This document shows positions 15,250 through 23,590 of a stretch of 35,114 nucleotides of DNA, piece after piece. The stretch lies in NCBI GenBank assembly GCA_900541475.1, contig UQJV01000020.1:1-35114 (forward strand). The letters run 5' to 3'. Origin of the DNA: an uncultured Collinsella sp. Its GTDB lineage: Bacteria; Actinomycetota; Coriobacteriia; Coriobacteriales; Coriobacteriaceae. The notes under the pieces were generated by a model that was not told the origin of the DNA, did no database searches, and saw only the letters and a list, made by a program, of their open reading frames with translations. How positions within the stretch are numbered: the stretch's first letter is position 1; every line of letters starts with the position of its first letter. The translations under genes and the position numbers were made by a program.

Positions 15250-15498
15250 ATGGTCGAATTTACGAAGACGATTAAAGATCCGTTGGGATTGCATGCCCGC
15301 CCGGTTGCGCTGCTTTATGACATTATCGCCAAGCATCGTAGTGACGTGTCGGTTTCGATTGGCAATCGTCATGTCGATGGCCGCGACGTTATAGGGCTCA
15401 TGGCACTCTGTGGCGAATGTGGCGAGGACATCGTGTTCCGCGTTTCGGGCGTGGATGAGGCCTCCTGTGTCACATCGATCAGAAATCTCTCGCTCTAA
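15250..15498 (+). CDS. HPr-like phosphocarrier with Asp at position 46
   Basis: An 82-residue HPr-fold protein. HPr passes phosphate from enzyme I to sugar-specific EIIA domains of the phosphotransferase system. The active-site histidine is in LGLHARP at position 15, exactly as in HPr. A gap-free alignment with Bacillus subtilis HPr puts Asp46 where HPr kinase normally phosphorylates Ser46 (GRDVIGLMAL against LKSIMGVMSL). The ATG at 15250 follows GGGAGGGG by 2-3 bp; a longer frame from 15205 adds 15 residues ahead of this site. The gene is monocistronic with its own terminator. Either it is the cell's main HPr, or a specialised paralogue locked in a phosphoserine-like state. Confidence 0.88.
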   Translation: MVEFTKTIKDPLGLHARPVALLYDIIAKHRSDVSVSIGNRHVDGRDVIGLMALCGECGEDIVFRVSGVDEASCVTSIRNLSL

Positions 15499-15507
15499 GC
15501 ATGATAG

Positions 15508-15544
15508 GGCGCGGTAAAGGATGGTCCTTTGCCGCGCCTTTTTG
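15508..15544 (+). terminator. Terminator after the HPr-like gene
   Basis: A 14-bp stem (15508-15521 with 15525-15538, one wobble pair) and TGG loop are followed by TTTTTG. Confidence 0.9.
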
Positions 15545-15590
15545 TTTCGTATAGGAAACTTTTTCGAAATCTGAATGGGGACCCTTTCCA

Positions 15591-15644
15591 AAAAGTTAAC
15601 CATGTGCTAGTTTACTAAAGCGAACATAGACGTGGTTAACTTTT
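15591..15644 (+). promoter_or_regulatory. Inverted AAAAGTTAACCA repeats before feoA
   Basis: AAAAGTTAACCA (15591-15602) and its exact complement TGGTTAACTTTT (15633-15644) flank 30 bp. Each arm carries the small palindrome GTTAAC. They lie just upstream of the iron uptake operon, where an iron-sensing repressor would bind, and may cooperate with the AAGTTAG dyad before feoB. The match to the DtxR/IdeR consensus is partial, so the regulator is not assigned. Confidence 0.4.
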
Positions 15645-15686
15645 ATCGCGTCGATGTTGAGGACGAACTGACGTTAGGAGCCACTC

Positions 15687-15929
15687 ATGTCTTGCGGACC
15701 GCAGATGCCGGCCATGCCGCTTTCAATGGTAAAAGCGGGCGAAACCGTGCGCGTGTCTCGTGTAAAGGGCAATGAGGACATGAAGCACCACCTCAAGGAC
15801 CTCGGCTTTGTCGAGGGCAACGAAATCCACGTGGTGAGCTCGAGTGGCGCCAATATCATCGTCACGGTGCTGGGCGCACGCTTTGGCATCGATTCCAAGG
15901 TTGCCATGCACATCATGACCGTCGGTTAG
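15687..15929 (+). CDS. feoA: FeoA domain protein 1
   Basis: An 80-residue SH3-like FeoA protein, cytoplasmic partner of the ferrous iron transporter FeoB. Typical features: short amino-terminal extension (MSCGPQMPAMPLSMVKAGETVRV), then MKHHLKDLGFVEGNEIHVV and a terminal LGARFGIDSKVAMHIMT strand pair. TTAGGAG at 15674-15680 precedes the ATG. A second feoA follows 39 bp later and feoB after that; paired feoA genes are common in anaerobes. The exact start at 15687 or the later Met in PAMPL or LSMVK cannot be separated by sequence alone, but the ribosome binding site favours 15687. Confidence 0.9.
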   Translation: MSCGPQMPAMPLSMVKAGETVRVSRVKGNEDMKHHLKDLGFVEGNEIHVVSSSGANIIVTVLGARFGIDSKVAMHIMTVG

Positions 15930-15968
15930 TCCGCAGCATTTCATAAAAACCGAAAGGGGGACAAGAGG

Positions 15969-16190
15969 ATGAAGACGTTGGGTGACGTTAAGGTGGGCGA
16001 GAGCTCTACCATCGTCAAGCTTCACGGTGAGGGTGCGCTTCGCCGCCACCTTATGGACCTGGGGCTCATCAAGGGCACTTCGTTCAAGGTCGTGAAGGTC
16101 GCACCGCTCGGTGATCCGGTCGAGATCAACGTGCGCGGCTACGAGCTTTCCATCCGCAAGGAGGAGGCCGCCGTCGTCGAGGTCCAGTAA
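15969..16190 (+). CDS. feoA: FeoA domain protein 2
   Basis: A 73-residue FeoA homologue: MKTLGDVKVGESSTIVKL, then RRHLMDLGLIKGTSFKVVKVAPLGDPVEI and RGYELSIRKEEAAVVEV, which is the common compact FeoA form. AAAGGGGGACAAGAGG precedes the ATG. It probably docks on the cytoplasmic face of FeoB and influences its GTPase. It differs clearly from the first copy, so the two are old paralogues and not a recent duplication. Confidence 0.93.
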   Translation: MKTLGDVKVGESSTIVKLHGEGALRRHLMDLGLIKGTSFKVVKVAPLGDPVEINVRGYELSIRKEEAAVVEVQ

Positions 16191-16218
16191 GGACTCGCGG
16201 CGCATATTTCTGCAGATA

Positions 16219-16238
16219 AAGTTAGGTTTTTCTAACTT
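16219..16238 (+). promoter_or_regulatory. AAGTTAG/CTAACTT dyad before feoB
   Basis: AAGTTAG (16219-16225), six bases, then CTAACTT (16232-16238) in an AT-rich stretch. It lies 75 bp before feoB in an otherwise GC-rich operon and shares the AAAGTTA core with the arms before feoA, so it may be a second site for the same iron regulator. Confidence 0.4.
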
Positions 16239-16313
16239 AATGCAGCAACTTTAAAGCACATTATCCAGCCTGCGCGGAGAAAGCAGCGCAGGCACACAAG
16301 GAAGAAGGATTGA

Positions 16314-18641
16314 ATGGCGGATTCTCAGATCCATGTCGCGCTGGCGGGTAACCCCAACTGCGGCAAGACCACGCTTTTCAACCTGATTACCGGCGCCAAC
16401 GGCTACGTTGGCAACTGGCCCGGCGTCACGGTTGAGAAAAAGGAAGCCAAGCTCCTAAGCGACAAGAACGTTACCATCACGGACCTCCCCGGCATCTACT
16501 CGCTTTCCCCCTACAGCCCCGAGGAGCAATGCTCGCGCGATTACCTCATGAGCGGCGAGCCCGATGTCGTCGTCCAGGTTGTCGACGCCACCAACCTCGA
16601 GCGCAACCTGTACCTGGCGCTTCAGGTCATCGAGACCGGCCTGCCCGTGGTTGTCGCCCTCAACATGGCCGACTTGGTCGAGAAGAACGGCGACAAGATC
16701 GACACGGACAAGCTCTCCAAGAAGCTCGGCTGCCCGGTCATGATGATCTCGGCCCTTAAGAATAAGGGTATCAAGGAGCTGTTCGAGCAGGTTAAGAAGT
16801 CCGCTGCTTCCAAGGGCCGGGTGCCGGAGCACAAGTTCGACTCCTCCATCGAGGACGTTCTGGACCACATCGAGAACAACCTGCCGGCGAGCGTTCCCGC
16901 CAACAAGCGCCGCTACTACGCTGTCAAGCTGTTTGAGCGCGACGCGGACGCCTGCAAGCTCATCAACCTCACCAAGGAGAAGGCCGCTCGCGTGGAGGAG
17001 CTGGTCGCCCAGTGCGAGCAGGACTGCGACGACGATGCCGAGTCCATCATCACCGGCGAGCGCTACGGCGTGATCGCGCACATCATTGACGAGTGCCTCA
17101 CCAAGGCTCCGGCAAAGATGAGCACCTCCGAGAAGATCGACCGCGTGGTTACCAACCGTATCCTGGGCCTGCCGATTTTTGTGGTCATCATGTTCTGCGT
17201 GTACTACATCGCCGTTTCTACCTTGGGCGGCACGGTGACCGACTTCACCAACGACCAGCTCTTCGGTACCGACGGTTGGTATGTGCTCGGCCAGGGTCGC
17301 GACGCCTACGACGCGGCCGTCGAGGCTGCGGGTGACAATGCCGACTCGGTCGACCCGGCACAGTACGGCCCCTATGTCCCGGGTATCACCACCGTGGTGC
17401 ACGACGCCCTTGTGGCGGGCGGCACCGAGGACGGTGGCCTGGTCGATTCGCTGGTCTGCGACGGCATCGTCGGCGGCCTGGGCGCCATCTTCGGCTTCGT
17501 CCCGCAGATGTTCCTGCTGTTCGTCATGCTGTCCTTCTTGGAGGACTGCGGCTATATGGCCCGCGTCGCCTTCATCATGGACCGCGTGTTCCGCCGCTTT
17601 GGCCTGTCCGGTAAGTCCTTCATCCCCATGCTCGTGTCCTCGGGCTGCGGCGTCCCCGGCGTCATGGCTACCAAGACCATCGAGAACGAGAAGGACCGCC
17701 GCATGACGGTCATGACCACCACGTTCATTCCCTGTGGCGCTAAGCTGCCGATCATCGCCCTGCTCATGGGTTCCATCATCGGCGATTCTTCTACCACCGC
17801 CGCGTGGATCAGCCCGCTCTTCTACTTCCTGGGCGTCTTTGCCGTCATCGCCTCGGGCCTCATGCTCAAGAAGACCAAGCTCTTCGCCGGCCGCCCGACC
17901 CCGTTTGTCATGGAGCTCCCCGCTTACCACTTCCCGGCGATCCGCTCCTGGGCGCTGCACGTGTGGGAGCGCTGCTGGGCCTTTATCAAGAAGGCCGGCA
18001 CGATCATCTTCGCCTCTACCGTCGTGGTGTGGTTCCTCTCCAACTTTGGTAGCTACAACGGCTCCTTTGGCTTCCTGCCTGCGATGGACGGCATCCCCGA
18101 GGAGTTCATGGACTACTCCGTGCTCGCCATGCTGGGCAACCTGGTCGCTTGGATCTTCGCCCCGCTCGGCTTTAGCACCTGGCAGGCAACCGCGCTGACT
18201 GTCTCTGGCCTCGTCGCCAAGGAGAACGTCGTCGCCACCGCCGGCTCGCTGCTGTCCGTCGCCGACGCGGGCGAGACCGACCCGAGCCTGTGGACCGCGT
18301 TTGCCGGCATGTTCCCCACCATGGGCGCCTGCGTTGCCTTCGGCGCGTTCAACCTGCTGTGCGCTCCGTGCTTTGCCGCTATGGGTACCATCCGCAACCA
18401 GATGGATTCCGGCAAGTGGACCGCGATTGCCCTCGGCTACGAGTGCGCCTTCGCTTGGGTGATCGGCCTGTTCATCAACCAGTTCTATAACCTGCTTGTC
18501 CTTGGGCAGTTTGGCTTCTGGACGGTTGTGGCTATCGTGCTGCTGGTCGCGATGCTCTTCCAGATTTTCCGTCCTATGCCCAAGCACGCTTGGACCGACG
18601 AGGACGAGACCAACACTGCTTCCGCTGCAGTTTCCGCCTAA
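16314..18641 (+). CDS. feoB: Ferrous iron transporter FeoB
   Basis: A 775-residue inner-membrane Fe(II) transporter. The amino-terminal G domain has G1 GNPNCGKTTLFN (residues 12-23), G3 DLPGIYSL and G4 NMAD, followed by a helical linker (about 165-275) and a membrane domain with two Gate motifs (LVSSGCGVPG and the later LLCAPCFA region). AAGGAAGAAGGA precedes the ATG. The loop around residues 310-380 (DQLFGTDGWYVLGQGRDAYDAA...) is a long polar extracytoplasmic segment seen in actinobacterial FeoB. It follows two feoA genes and is succeeded by a Cys-rich membrane peptide, so the complete uptake unit is here; FeoC is absent. Confidence 0.97.
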   Translation: MADSQIHVALAGNPNCGKTTLFNLITGANGYVGNWPGVTVEKKEAKLLSDKNVTITDLPGIYSLSPYSPEEQCSRDYLMSGEPDVVVQVVDATNLERNLYLALQVIETGLPVVVALNMADLVEKNGDKIDTDKLSKKLGCPVMMISALKNKGIKELFEQVKKSAASKGRVPEHKFDSSIEDVLDHIENNLPASVPANKRRYYAVKLFERDADACKLINLTKEKAARVEELVAQCEQDCDDDAESIITGERYGVIAHIIDECLTKAPAKMSTSEKIDRVVTNRILGLPIFVVIMFCVYYIAVSTLGGTVTDFTNDQLFGTDGWYVLGQGRDAYDAAVEAAGDNADSVDPAQYGPYVPGITTVVHDALVAGGTEDGGLVDSLVCDGIVGGLGAIFGFVPQMFLLFVMLSFLEDCGYMARVAFIMDRVFRRFGLSGKSFIPMLVSSGCGVPGVMATKTIENEKDRRMTVMTTTFIPCGAKLPIIALLMGSIIGDSSTTAAWISPLFYFLGVFAVIASGLMLKKTKLFAGRPTPFVMELPAYHFPAIRSWALHVWERCWAFIKKAGTIIFASTVVVWFLSNFGSYNGSFGFLPAMDGIPEEFMDYSVLAMLGNLVAWIFAPLGFSTWQATALTVSGLVAKENVVATAGSLLSVADAGETDPSLWTAFAGMFPTMGACVAFGAFNLLCAPCFAAMGTIRNQMDSGKWTAIALGYECAFAWVIGLFINQFYNLLVLGQFGFWTVVAIVLLVAMLFQIFRPMPKHAWTDEDETNTASAAVSA

Positions 18642-18672
18642 GTCCGAATAAGGATCAACCCCTTTCCACGAG

Positions 18673-18706
18673 CCCGGGTGTCTCAGTGACACTCGGGCTT
18701 TTTGGT
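18673..18706 (+). terminator. feoB terminator
   Basis: A 12-bp stem (18673-18684 with 18690-18701, one G.U) followed by TTTTT. Downstream, CTTTTTGGTAGG occurs twice (about 18699 and 18757), flanking an AT-richer segment that has no gene. Confidence 0.85.
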
Positions 18707-18816
18707 AGGGGAGATGTGGCGTTTCCGCAGATAAAACCGACCAAAATAAACCTGTCCCTTTTTGGTAGGTGGAGAATGGGGTAAAGTAAGTGGTGGTTAA
18801 CTAGAGGAGGCTTGCT

Positions 18817-19017
18817 ATGGCACCTATCGATATTGTTGTACTGGCTGTTATCGGTATTGCGTTTGTCGCCGTGTGCGTGCGCATCTACCGCAAGGGCACC
18901 TGCGCCGACTGCGCTCAGGGTGGCGTTTGCACCGGGCATTGCTCCAACAAAAAGACGTGCGCCGCACTGAAAGGCGTCGACAAAGTGGCTGAGAATTTAG
19001 GCCGCGGTGTCAAATAA
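18817..19017 (+). CDS. FeoB-associated Cys-rich membrane peptide
   Basis: A 66-residue protein: one amino-terminal membrane helix (IDIVVLAVIGIAFVAVCV, about residues 4-21), then RIYRKGTC and a Cys-rich tail CADCAQGGVC..HCSNKKTC. This is the pattern of the FeoB-associated Cys-rich family found next to feoB in many anaerobes, where it may take the place of FeoC or shuttle iron; the function is not established. AGAGGAGG precedes the ATG at 6 bp. It sits after the feoB terminator, so it may have its own promoter or depend on read-through. A terminator follows. Confidence 0.85.
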   Translation: MAPIDIVVLAVIGIAFVAVCVRIYRKGTCADCAQGGVCTGHCSNKKTCAALKGVDKVAENLGRGVK

Positions 19018-19036
19018 ACAACTGGGTATCTTGAAC

Positions 19037-19067
19037 GCCCCGCGAGCATCCGTTCGCGGGGCTTTTT
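19037..19067 (+). terminator. Terminator after the Cys-rich peptide
   Basis: GCCCCGCGA (19037-19045) pairs with TCGCGGGGC (19054-19062), followed by TTTTT. Confidence 0.9.
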
Positions 19068-19164
19068 ACACATTCGAGCGTGAGTGCGGCGAGTAGACAT
19101 GCATTTTTTGGGGTATCGTTAACTGAATTATTTATTAGCTGCCCGTCTGTACCGGAGTAACCCT

Positions 19165-20244
19165 ATGAGCGCACGCGTCACCATGAAGGACATAGCCGCC
19201 GAGCTTGGCGTTTCCATTAACACCGTGCATAAGGCCCTTACGGGCAAGGCCGGCGTGAGCGAGTCTGTGCGTGCCAAGGTTAATGCTAAGGCTGAGGAGA
19301 TGGGCTATCACCGCAACACGAGTGCTTCGAGCCTGCGTCGTAAGGACATCAATCTGCTGTTTTGTCTGCCGTGCGCATCGCGTGAGGGCGCTTATTTCTA
19401 TCGTTACCTATGGGAAGGCTGCAATCGCTTTGAGCAAGAGGTCATCGACCAGGGCATTACCGTTGAACGCGTTGAATTTGGCGTGGGCGGCTACGCTGAT
19501 GCACTCGAGCAAATCGACGAGCGTCTGCAGGTGGGCGAGAAGATTGATGGTTTGCTCGCCTATGCGCCGGGCGATGATCGTGCGACTGAGCTTTTGGGGC
19601 AGATCGCCGAGGCGGGCGTGACGATTGAGCTCGTTGACGGCGACCGCCCTCACCTCGATCGTCTGGGCGCTAGTTTGGCCGACTACTCCACAGCGGGAAG
19701 CCTGATGGCCGAGCAGGCGGCCAACCTGGTTCACGCTTCCGGGATCGATACCCGCGTGCTTTTATTGGCGGGCGACCCCTATACCGACTCGCACTATTTG
19801 ACCGCTCGTGCCTTCCACAATTACCTTCGCGAGCACAATGTTCCCTGGCAGGTCGAGGATCTGACCGGTGCTCATGCCCAGGTCAAGCAGCTCGAGCACG
19901 AGCTCAACCAGCGTCTAAAGTCATCGGAAGCCCCCGAGTTGATCTGCAGCGTGTTCGCCGTGGGCTCTGAGCTGATTGCCGATGCGCTTGTCTCGGCTAA
20001 CAAGGCCGGCGAAGTAATGGTGATTGGCAACGACCTGTTCCCAGAAAGTGCGCTGGCTTTGCGTCGGGGCATCTTTACCAACATCGTCTACAAGGACCCG
20101 GTGAGTCTGGCATATCGTGGCGCCAAGACCTTAGGCGATTACCTGCTGTGGGGAAAGACGCCGGCGGAGCCTGTGCAAAAGGGGGCTGTTGAGATGGTGT
20201 TTGCCAGCAACGTCGATCGTTACTGCGAGCTCGCCGGAATCTAA
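19165..20244 (+). CDS. LacI family regulator of the hexuronate operon
   Basis: A 359-residue LacI/GalR-type regulator. Helix-turn-helix: TMKDIAAELGVSINTVHKALTG (about residues 6-27), where the usual TVSRAL is replaced by TVHKAL, then the SSLRR hinge and a sugar-binding domain related to periplasmic-binding proteins (residues about 62-345). CGGAGTAA precedes the ATG. It lies 284 bp upstream of uxaC, whose promoter has two perfect GGTGAACGTTCACC palindromes, the natural operators. Inducer is probably a hexuronate or an intermediate such as tagaturonate; this is inferred from position. A similar site at 33038-33053 may extend its regulon. Confidence 0.88.
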   Translation: MSARVTMKDIAAELGVSINTVHKALTGKAGVSESVRAKVNAKAEEMGYHRNTSASSLRRKDINLLFCLPCASREGAYFYRYLWEGCNRFEQEVIDQGITVERVEFGVGGYADALEQIDERLQVGEKIDGLLAYAPGDDRATELLGQIAEAGVTIELVDGDRPHLDRLGASLADYSTAGSLMAEQAANLVHASGIDTRVLLLAGDPYTDSHYLTARAFHNYLREHNVPWQVEDLTGAHAQVKQLEHELNQRLKSSEAPELICSVFAVGSELIADALVSANKAGEVMVIGNDLFPESALALRRGIFTNIVYKDPVSLAYRGAKTLGDYLLWGKTPAEPVQKGAVEMVFASNVDRYCELAGI

Positions 20245-20306
20245 TGCGTTTAGGGAGTTCCCTACTTGCCGCGTACTTTTTGGCTGGGGATTGAAAAATT
20301 GTTTCG

Positions 20307-20343
20307 AAGGCCGCTGATGGCGAATCTGCCGTCAGTGGCCTTT
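20307..20343 (+). terminator. Terminator of the lacI-type gene
   Basis: AAGGCCGCTGATGGC and GCCGTCAGTGGCCTTT form a stem with two wobble pairs and loop GAATCT; CTTT follows. Weak T run but well placed. Confidence 0.65.
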
Positions 20344-20422
20344 CTTTGTGCCGATCCAACGCAGGGTCCATGGCTCGGCAACCGTTAAGCGGTCAAAACC
20401 TACCGTTCGCCCCATGATGGTT

Positions 20423-20475
20423 AGGTGAACGTTCACCTTGTAACGCATTTTGCACTAAGATGGTGAACGTTCACC
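20423..20475 (+). promoter_or_regulatory. uxaC promoter with two palindromic operators
   Basis: AGGTGAACGTTCACCT at 20423-20438 is a perfect 16-bp palindrome; GGTGAACGTTCACC recurs at 20462-20475, centres 38 bp apart. A promoter TTCACC (20432-20437), 18-bp spacer, TAAGAT (20456-20461) lies so that operator 1 covers the -35 and operator 2 the start site. The central CG fits a LacI-type protein, most simply the one encoded upstream. Confidence 0.85.
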
Positions 20476-20528
20476 TAGAGGATAGCGAGCGCATCGTGCG
20501 CCCGCTCCGCCAACAAAGGGGTTGTTTG

Positions 20529-21956
20529 ATGAAAAACTTCATGGACGATCAGGATTTCCTGCTGAGCACCAAGACCGGCGAGGAGCTGTTCCACAACTTT
20601 GCCGAGGGCATGCCTATCGTCGACTACCACTGCCACATTTCTCCCAAGGAGATCTGGGACGACAAGCGTTTTGAGAACATCACCGAGGTTTGGCTGGGCG
20701 GTGACCACTACAAGTGGCGCCTGATGCGCGCCAACGGCGTCGACGAGCGTTTTATCACTGGCGACGCCCCTGCTCGCGAGAAGTTCCAAAAGTGGGCCGA
20801 GACCCTGGGCCGTTGTGTGGGCAACCCCGTCTTTGAGTGGAGCCACCTGGAGCTTAAGCGTTACTTTGGCTACGAGGGCGTCCTTAACGGCAAAACCGCT
20901 CAGGAGGTCTGGGACCTTGCCAACGCCAAGCTCGCTGAGGCCAGCTTTACCTGCCGTAACCTGATCAAGCAGTCCAACGTCCGCATGATCTGCACTACCG
21001 ACGACCCCGCCGACAGCTTTGAGTGGCACAAGAAGATTGCCGCCGACGACAGTTTTGACGTTCAGGTCGTTCCCGCCATGCGCCCCGATGCCGCGCTGCG
21101 TATCGAGCGTGGCCAGGAGTTCGCCGACTACTGCAAGCGCCTTTCCGAGGTTGCCGGCGTCGAGGTCAGCGACTTCGAGGGCATGAAGGCCGCCATCTCC
21201 AAGCGCTACGATGTCGCCCACGAGCTGGGCTGCCGCGCTTCCGACCACGCACTCGACTACGTTATGTACGTTCCGGCCACCGCTGACGAGATCGAGGCCA
21301 TCTTTGCCAAGGGCCTTGCCGCCGAGCCGCTTACCGAGGACGAGGTCCTCAAGTACAAGACGGCCTTTATGCAGTTCGTCGCCGGCGAGTATGTCCGCCT
21401 TGGCTGGGCCATGCAGCTGCACTTTGGCTGCAAGCGTGACAACAACCGCGCTATGTTCGCCAAACTCGGTCCCGACACCGGCTACGATTGCATCTCAAAC
21501 TACACGCCGTCCGACCAGCTGGCCGATTTCCTCAACTCCATCCAGGAGTCCACGGGTCTGCCCAAGACCATTCTGTACAGCCTGAACCCCATCGACAACA
21601 CCATGATCGATACCGTGATGGGCTGCTTCCAGGAGGCTCCGACCGCAGGCAAGATCCAGAACGGTTCCGCCTGGTGGTTCAACGACAACGAGGTCGGTAT
21701 GCGCGAGCAGCTCACGGCTCTGGCTAACGAGGGCGTGCTGGGCAACTTTGTGGGCATGCTTACCGATTCCCGCTCCTTCCTGTCCTACCCGCGTCACGAG
21801 TACTTCCGTCGCGTGCTGTGCGGCGTGATCGGCGAGTGGGTCGAGCAGGGCAAGTATCCGGCCGACATGGAGCTGCTGGGCACCATCGTGCGCGATATCA
21901 GCTACAACAATTCCGTTCGCTATTTTGGCTTCGATCTGGGCACCGTCGAGGCATAG
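20529..21956 (+). CDS. uxaC: Uronate isomerase UxaC
   Basis: A 475-residue amidohydrolase-fold isomerase converting D-galacturonate to D-tagaturonate and D-glucuronate to D-fructuronate. The metal-site motif DYHCHI is at residues 32-37 (His34, His36), followed by SPKEIWDDKRFENI, and conserved LHFG and NYTPSDQLADFLN stretches further on. The ATG at 20529 follows AAAGGGG; a longer frame from 20460 would start inside the operator and is rejected. First gene of uxaC - symporter - uxaB - uxaA. No uxuA or uxuB is present, so the galacturonate branch is the one fully encoded. Confidence 0.96.
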   Translation: MKNFMDDQDFLLSTKTGEELFHNFAEGMPIVDYHCHISPKEIWDDKRFENITEVWLGGDHYKWRLMRANGVDERFITGDAPAREKFQKWAETLGRCVGNPVFEWSHLELKRYFGYEGVLNGKTAQEVWDLANAKLAEASFTCRNLIKQSNVRMICTTDDPADSFEWHKKIAADDSFDVQVVPAMRPDAALRIERGQEFADYCKRLSEVAGVEVSDFEGMKAAISKRYDVAHELGCRASDHALDYVMYVPATADEIEAIFAKGLAAEPLTEDEVLKYKTAFMQFVAGEYVRLGWAMQLHFGCKRDNNRAMFAKLGPDTGYDCISNYTPSDQLADFLNSIQESTGLPKTILYSLNPIDNTMIDTVMGCFQEAPTAGKIQNGSAWWFNDNEVGMREQLTALANEGVLGNFVGMLTDSRSFLSYPRHEYFRRVLCGVIGEWVEQGKYPADMELLGTIVRDISYNNSVRYFGFDLGTVEA

Positions 21957-22006
21957 ATCTGTATGTGCTCCGATTGGTGAAATCGGTTGCAAAGGGGAGG
22001 GACCAT

Positions 22007-23512
22007 ATGGGAACAGGGCAACAGAAAAACGAGCAGATCGTGTCTGCTCAGGCGGATTCGAGATCTATGCAGAGCTCGCAGGATATCAAGCTGAGCTGGC
22101 GTGAGAAAATCTGCTATGGCTTTGGCGATTTGGGCAATGGATTCATGTTCGATCTTGGTCAAGCCTATCTGACCAAGTTCTACACTGACATCTGTCTGAT
22201 TTCGCCGGGCGTAGTGAGCCTGATTTTCGCCGTCACCAAGATTTTCGATGCGTTCATGGACCCGATTGCCGGTGCATTCGTCGACGGTAGAAAGAAGATT
22301 GGCAAGCACGGTCGGTTTCGTCCGGTCATGATGGTTTCGGCCGTGATCCTTGCCGTTCTAACCGTGGTGACCTTCACTGCGCCCGATATTCCCATGGCAG
22401 GTAAAATTGCCTATGCGCTGATAACTTACATGATCTGGGGCGTCGTATACAGCTTCACCAACGTGCCGTACGGATCTCTGGCCACGGTAATGACGCGTGA
22501 CGTCGATGACCGCGCGCACATGGCGTCAACGCGCCAGGCCGGTTCGCTTTGCGCACAGCTCATCACGGGCGTAGCGTTCATCCCATTGGTCCTGTTCTTT
22601 GCGGGTGGCGACACGCTCGACGGCAATCCGCACGGCTATACGATTGCAGCTGTCGTCATGGGACTGTGTGGCATCGCCGGATTCGCCATCTGCTTTTTGG
22701 GAACGCGCGAGCATATCCGTATCGATCGACAGGCCGAGGAGAAGGCTGCGGGAAAGGCCGGCAAGAAGTCGAGCGCATTCAGCACGTATTTCAAGGTCGT
22801 TTTCACCAACAAGAACCTGGGAGCAGTTATCCTGCTTACGCTGTTTACCATCTCGGCCATGAATACCAACAACACCATGATGGTGTATTTCTGCCAGTAC
22901 AACCTGGGTAACATCGCGTTGCAGCCCATTGTCAACGGCATCATGATCGGAACGTCGGTTGTCGCCATTCTCGCCATCCCGACGCTCGTCAAGCATTTTG
23001 GCAAGAAGCGCACGTGCGTCGCCTGTTTTATCGTCGGCGCTGTGGCAAACGGCCTCAACTTCATCCTGCCGACCAATACCGTGACGTTCATCATCTTCGT
23101 CACCATCGGCTACGTCGCGCTTGCCATCCCCAACGGTATCACCTGGAACCTGGTTTCCGATGTTATCGATTACGGTGAATGGCACACGGGAATCCGCAAG
23201 GAGGGTACGACCTACGCCGCGTTCAACTTTTCTCGTAAGCTTGCGCAATCCCTTGCTGCGATCATTTCTGGCGGCATCCTTGCCCTTACCGGATATGTGG
23301 CAAATAAGCCCCAGACGGCCGCCACGCTGCTTGGCATCAAGGGCGCTCTGACGATTTATCCCGCTTGCGCCCTTCTGGTGGCAGCCTTGATCATCTTCGC
23401 TCTCTACGACATTACCGAGAAGAAGTTCAATTCCATTTCCAACGACCTGTCGAATGGTCGCTGGGAGCGCGGCAAGATCGGCGAGAGCACTATCGAGACG
23501 ATCGATAAATAG
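22007..23512 (+). CDS. GPH family hexuronide:cation symporter
   Basis: A 501-residue membrane protein of the glycoside-pentoside-hexuronide:cation symporter family, about 12 helices. Diagnostic parts: REKICYGFGDLGNGFMFDL at the amino end and the cytoplasmic loop MDPIAGAFVDGRKKIGKHGRFRPVM. An amino-terminal polar tail of about 30 residues precedes the first helix. The ATG at 22007 follows GGGGAGGGA; the longer upstream frame overlaps uxaC. It lies between uxaC and uxaB, 50 bp after the former, so D-galacturonate, D-glucuronate or an oligomer is the likely cargo. Confidence 0.9.
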   Translation: MGTGQQKNEQIVSAQADSRSMQSSQDIKLSWREKICYGFGDLGNGFMFDLGQAYLTKFYTDICLISPGVVSLIFAVTKIFDAFMDPIAGAFVDGRKKIGKHGRFRPVMMVSAVILAVLTVVTFTAPDIPMAGKIAYALITYMIWGVVYSFTNVPYGSLATVMTRDVDDRAHMASTRQAGSLCAQLITGVAFIPLVLFFAGGDTLDGNPHGYTIAAVVMGLCGIAGFAICFLGTREHIRIDRQAEEKAAGKAGKKSSAFSTYFKVVFTNKNLGAVILLTLFTISAMNTNNTMMVYFCQYNLGNIALQPIVNGIMIGTSVVAILAIPTLVKHFGKKRTCVACFIVGAVANGLNFILPTNTVTFIIFVTIGYVALAIPNGITWNLVSDVIDYGEWHTGIRKEGTTYAAFNFSRKLAQSLAAIISGGILALTGYVANKPQTAATLLGIKGALTIYPACALLVAALIIFALYDITEKKFNSISNDLSNGRWERGKIGESTIETIDK

Positions 23513-23550
23513 CCCCGCTGCTTGAAAAATCATGAATGCAACCCGGTGCG

Positions 23551-23575
23551 GCGATGCCGTACCGGGACTTGAGTT
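23551..23575 (+). other. Intercistronic hairpin before uxaB
   Basis: CCCGGTGCGGC and GCCGTACCGGG flank GAT with one mismatch. No T run follows. It probably protects or partitions the operon message; a similar hairpin without T run (25119-25141, CGCCCGCC with GGCGGGCG) lies between uxaB and uxaA. Confidence 0.55.
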
Positions 23576-23590
23576 GAGAGGAAAACCTCT

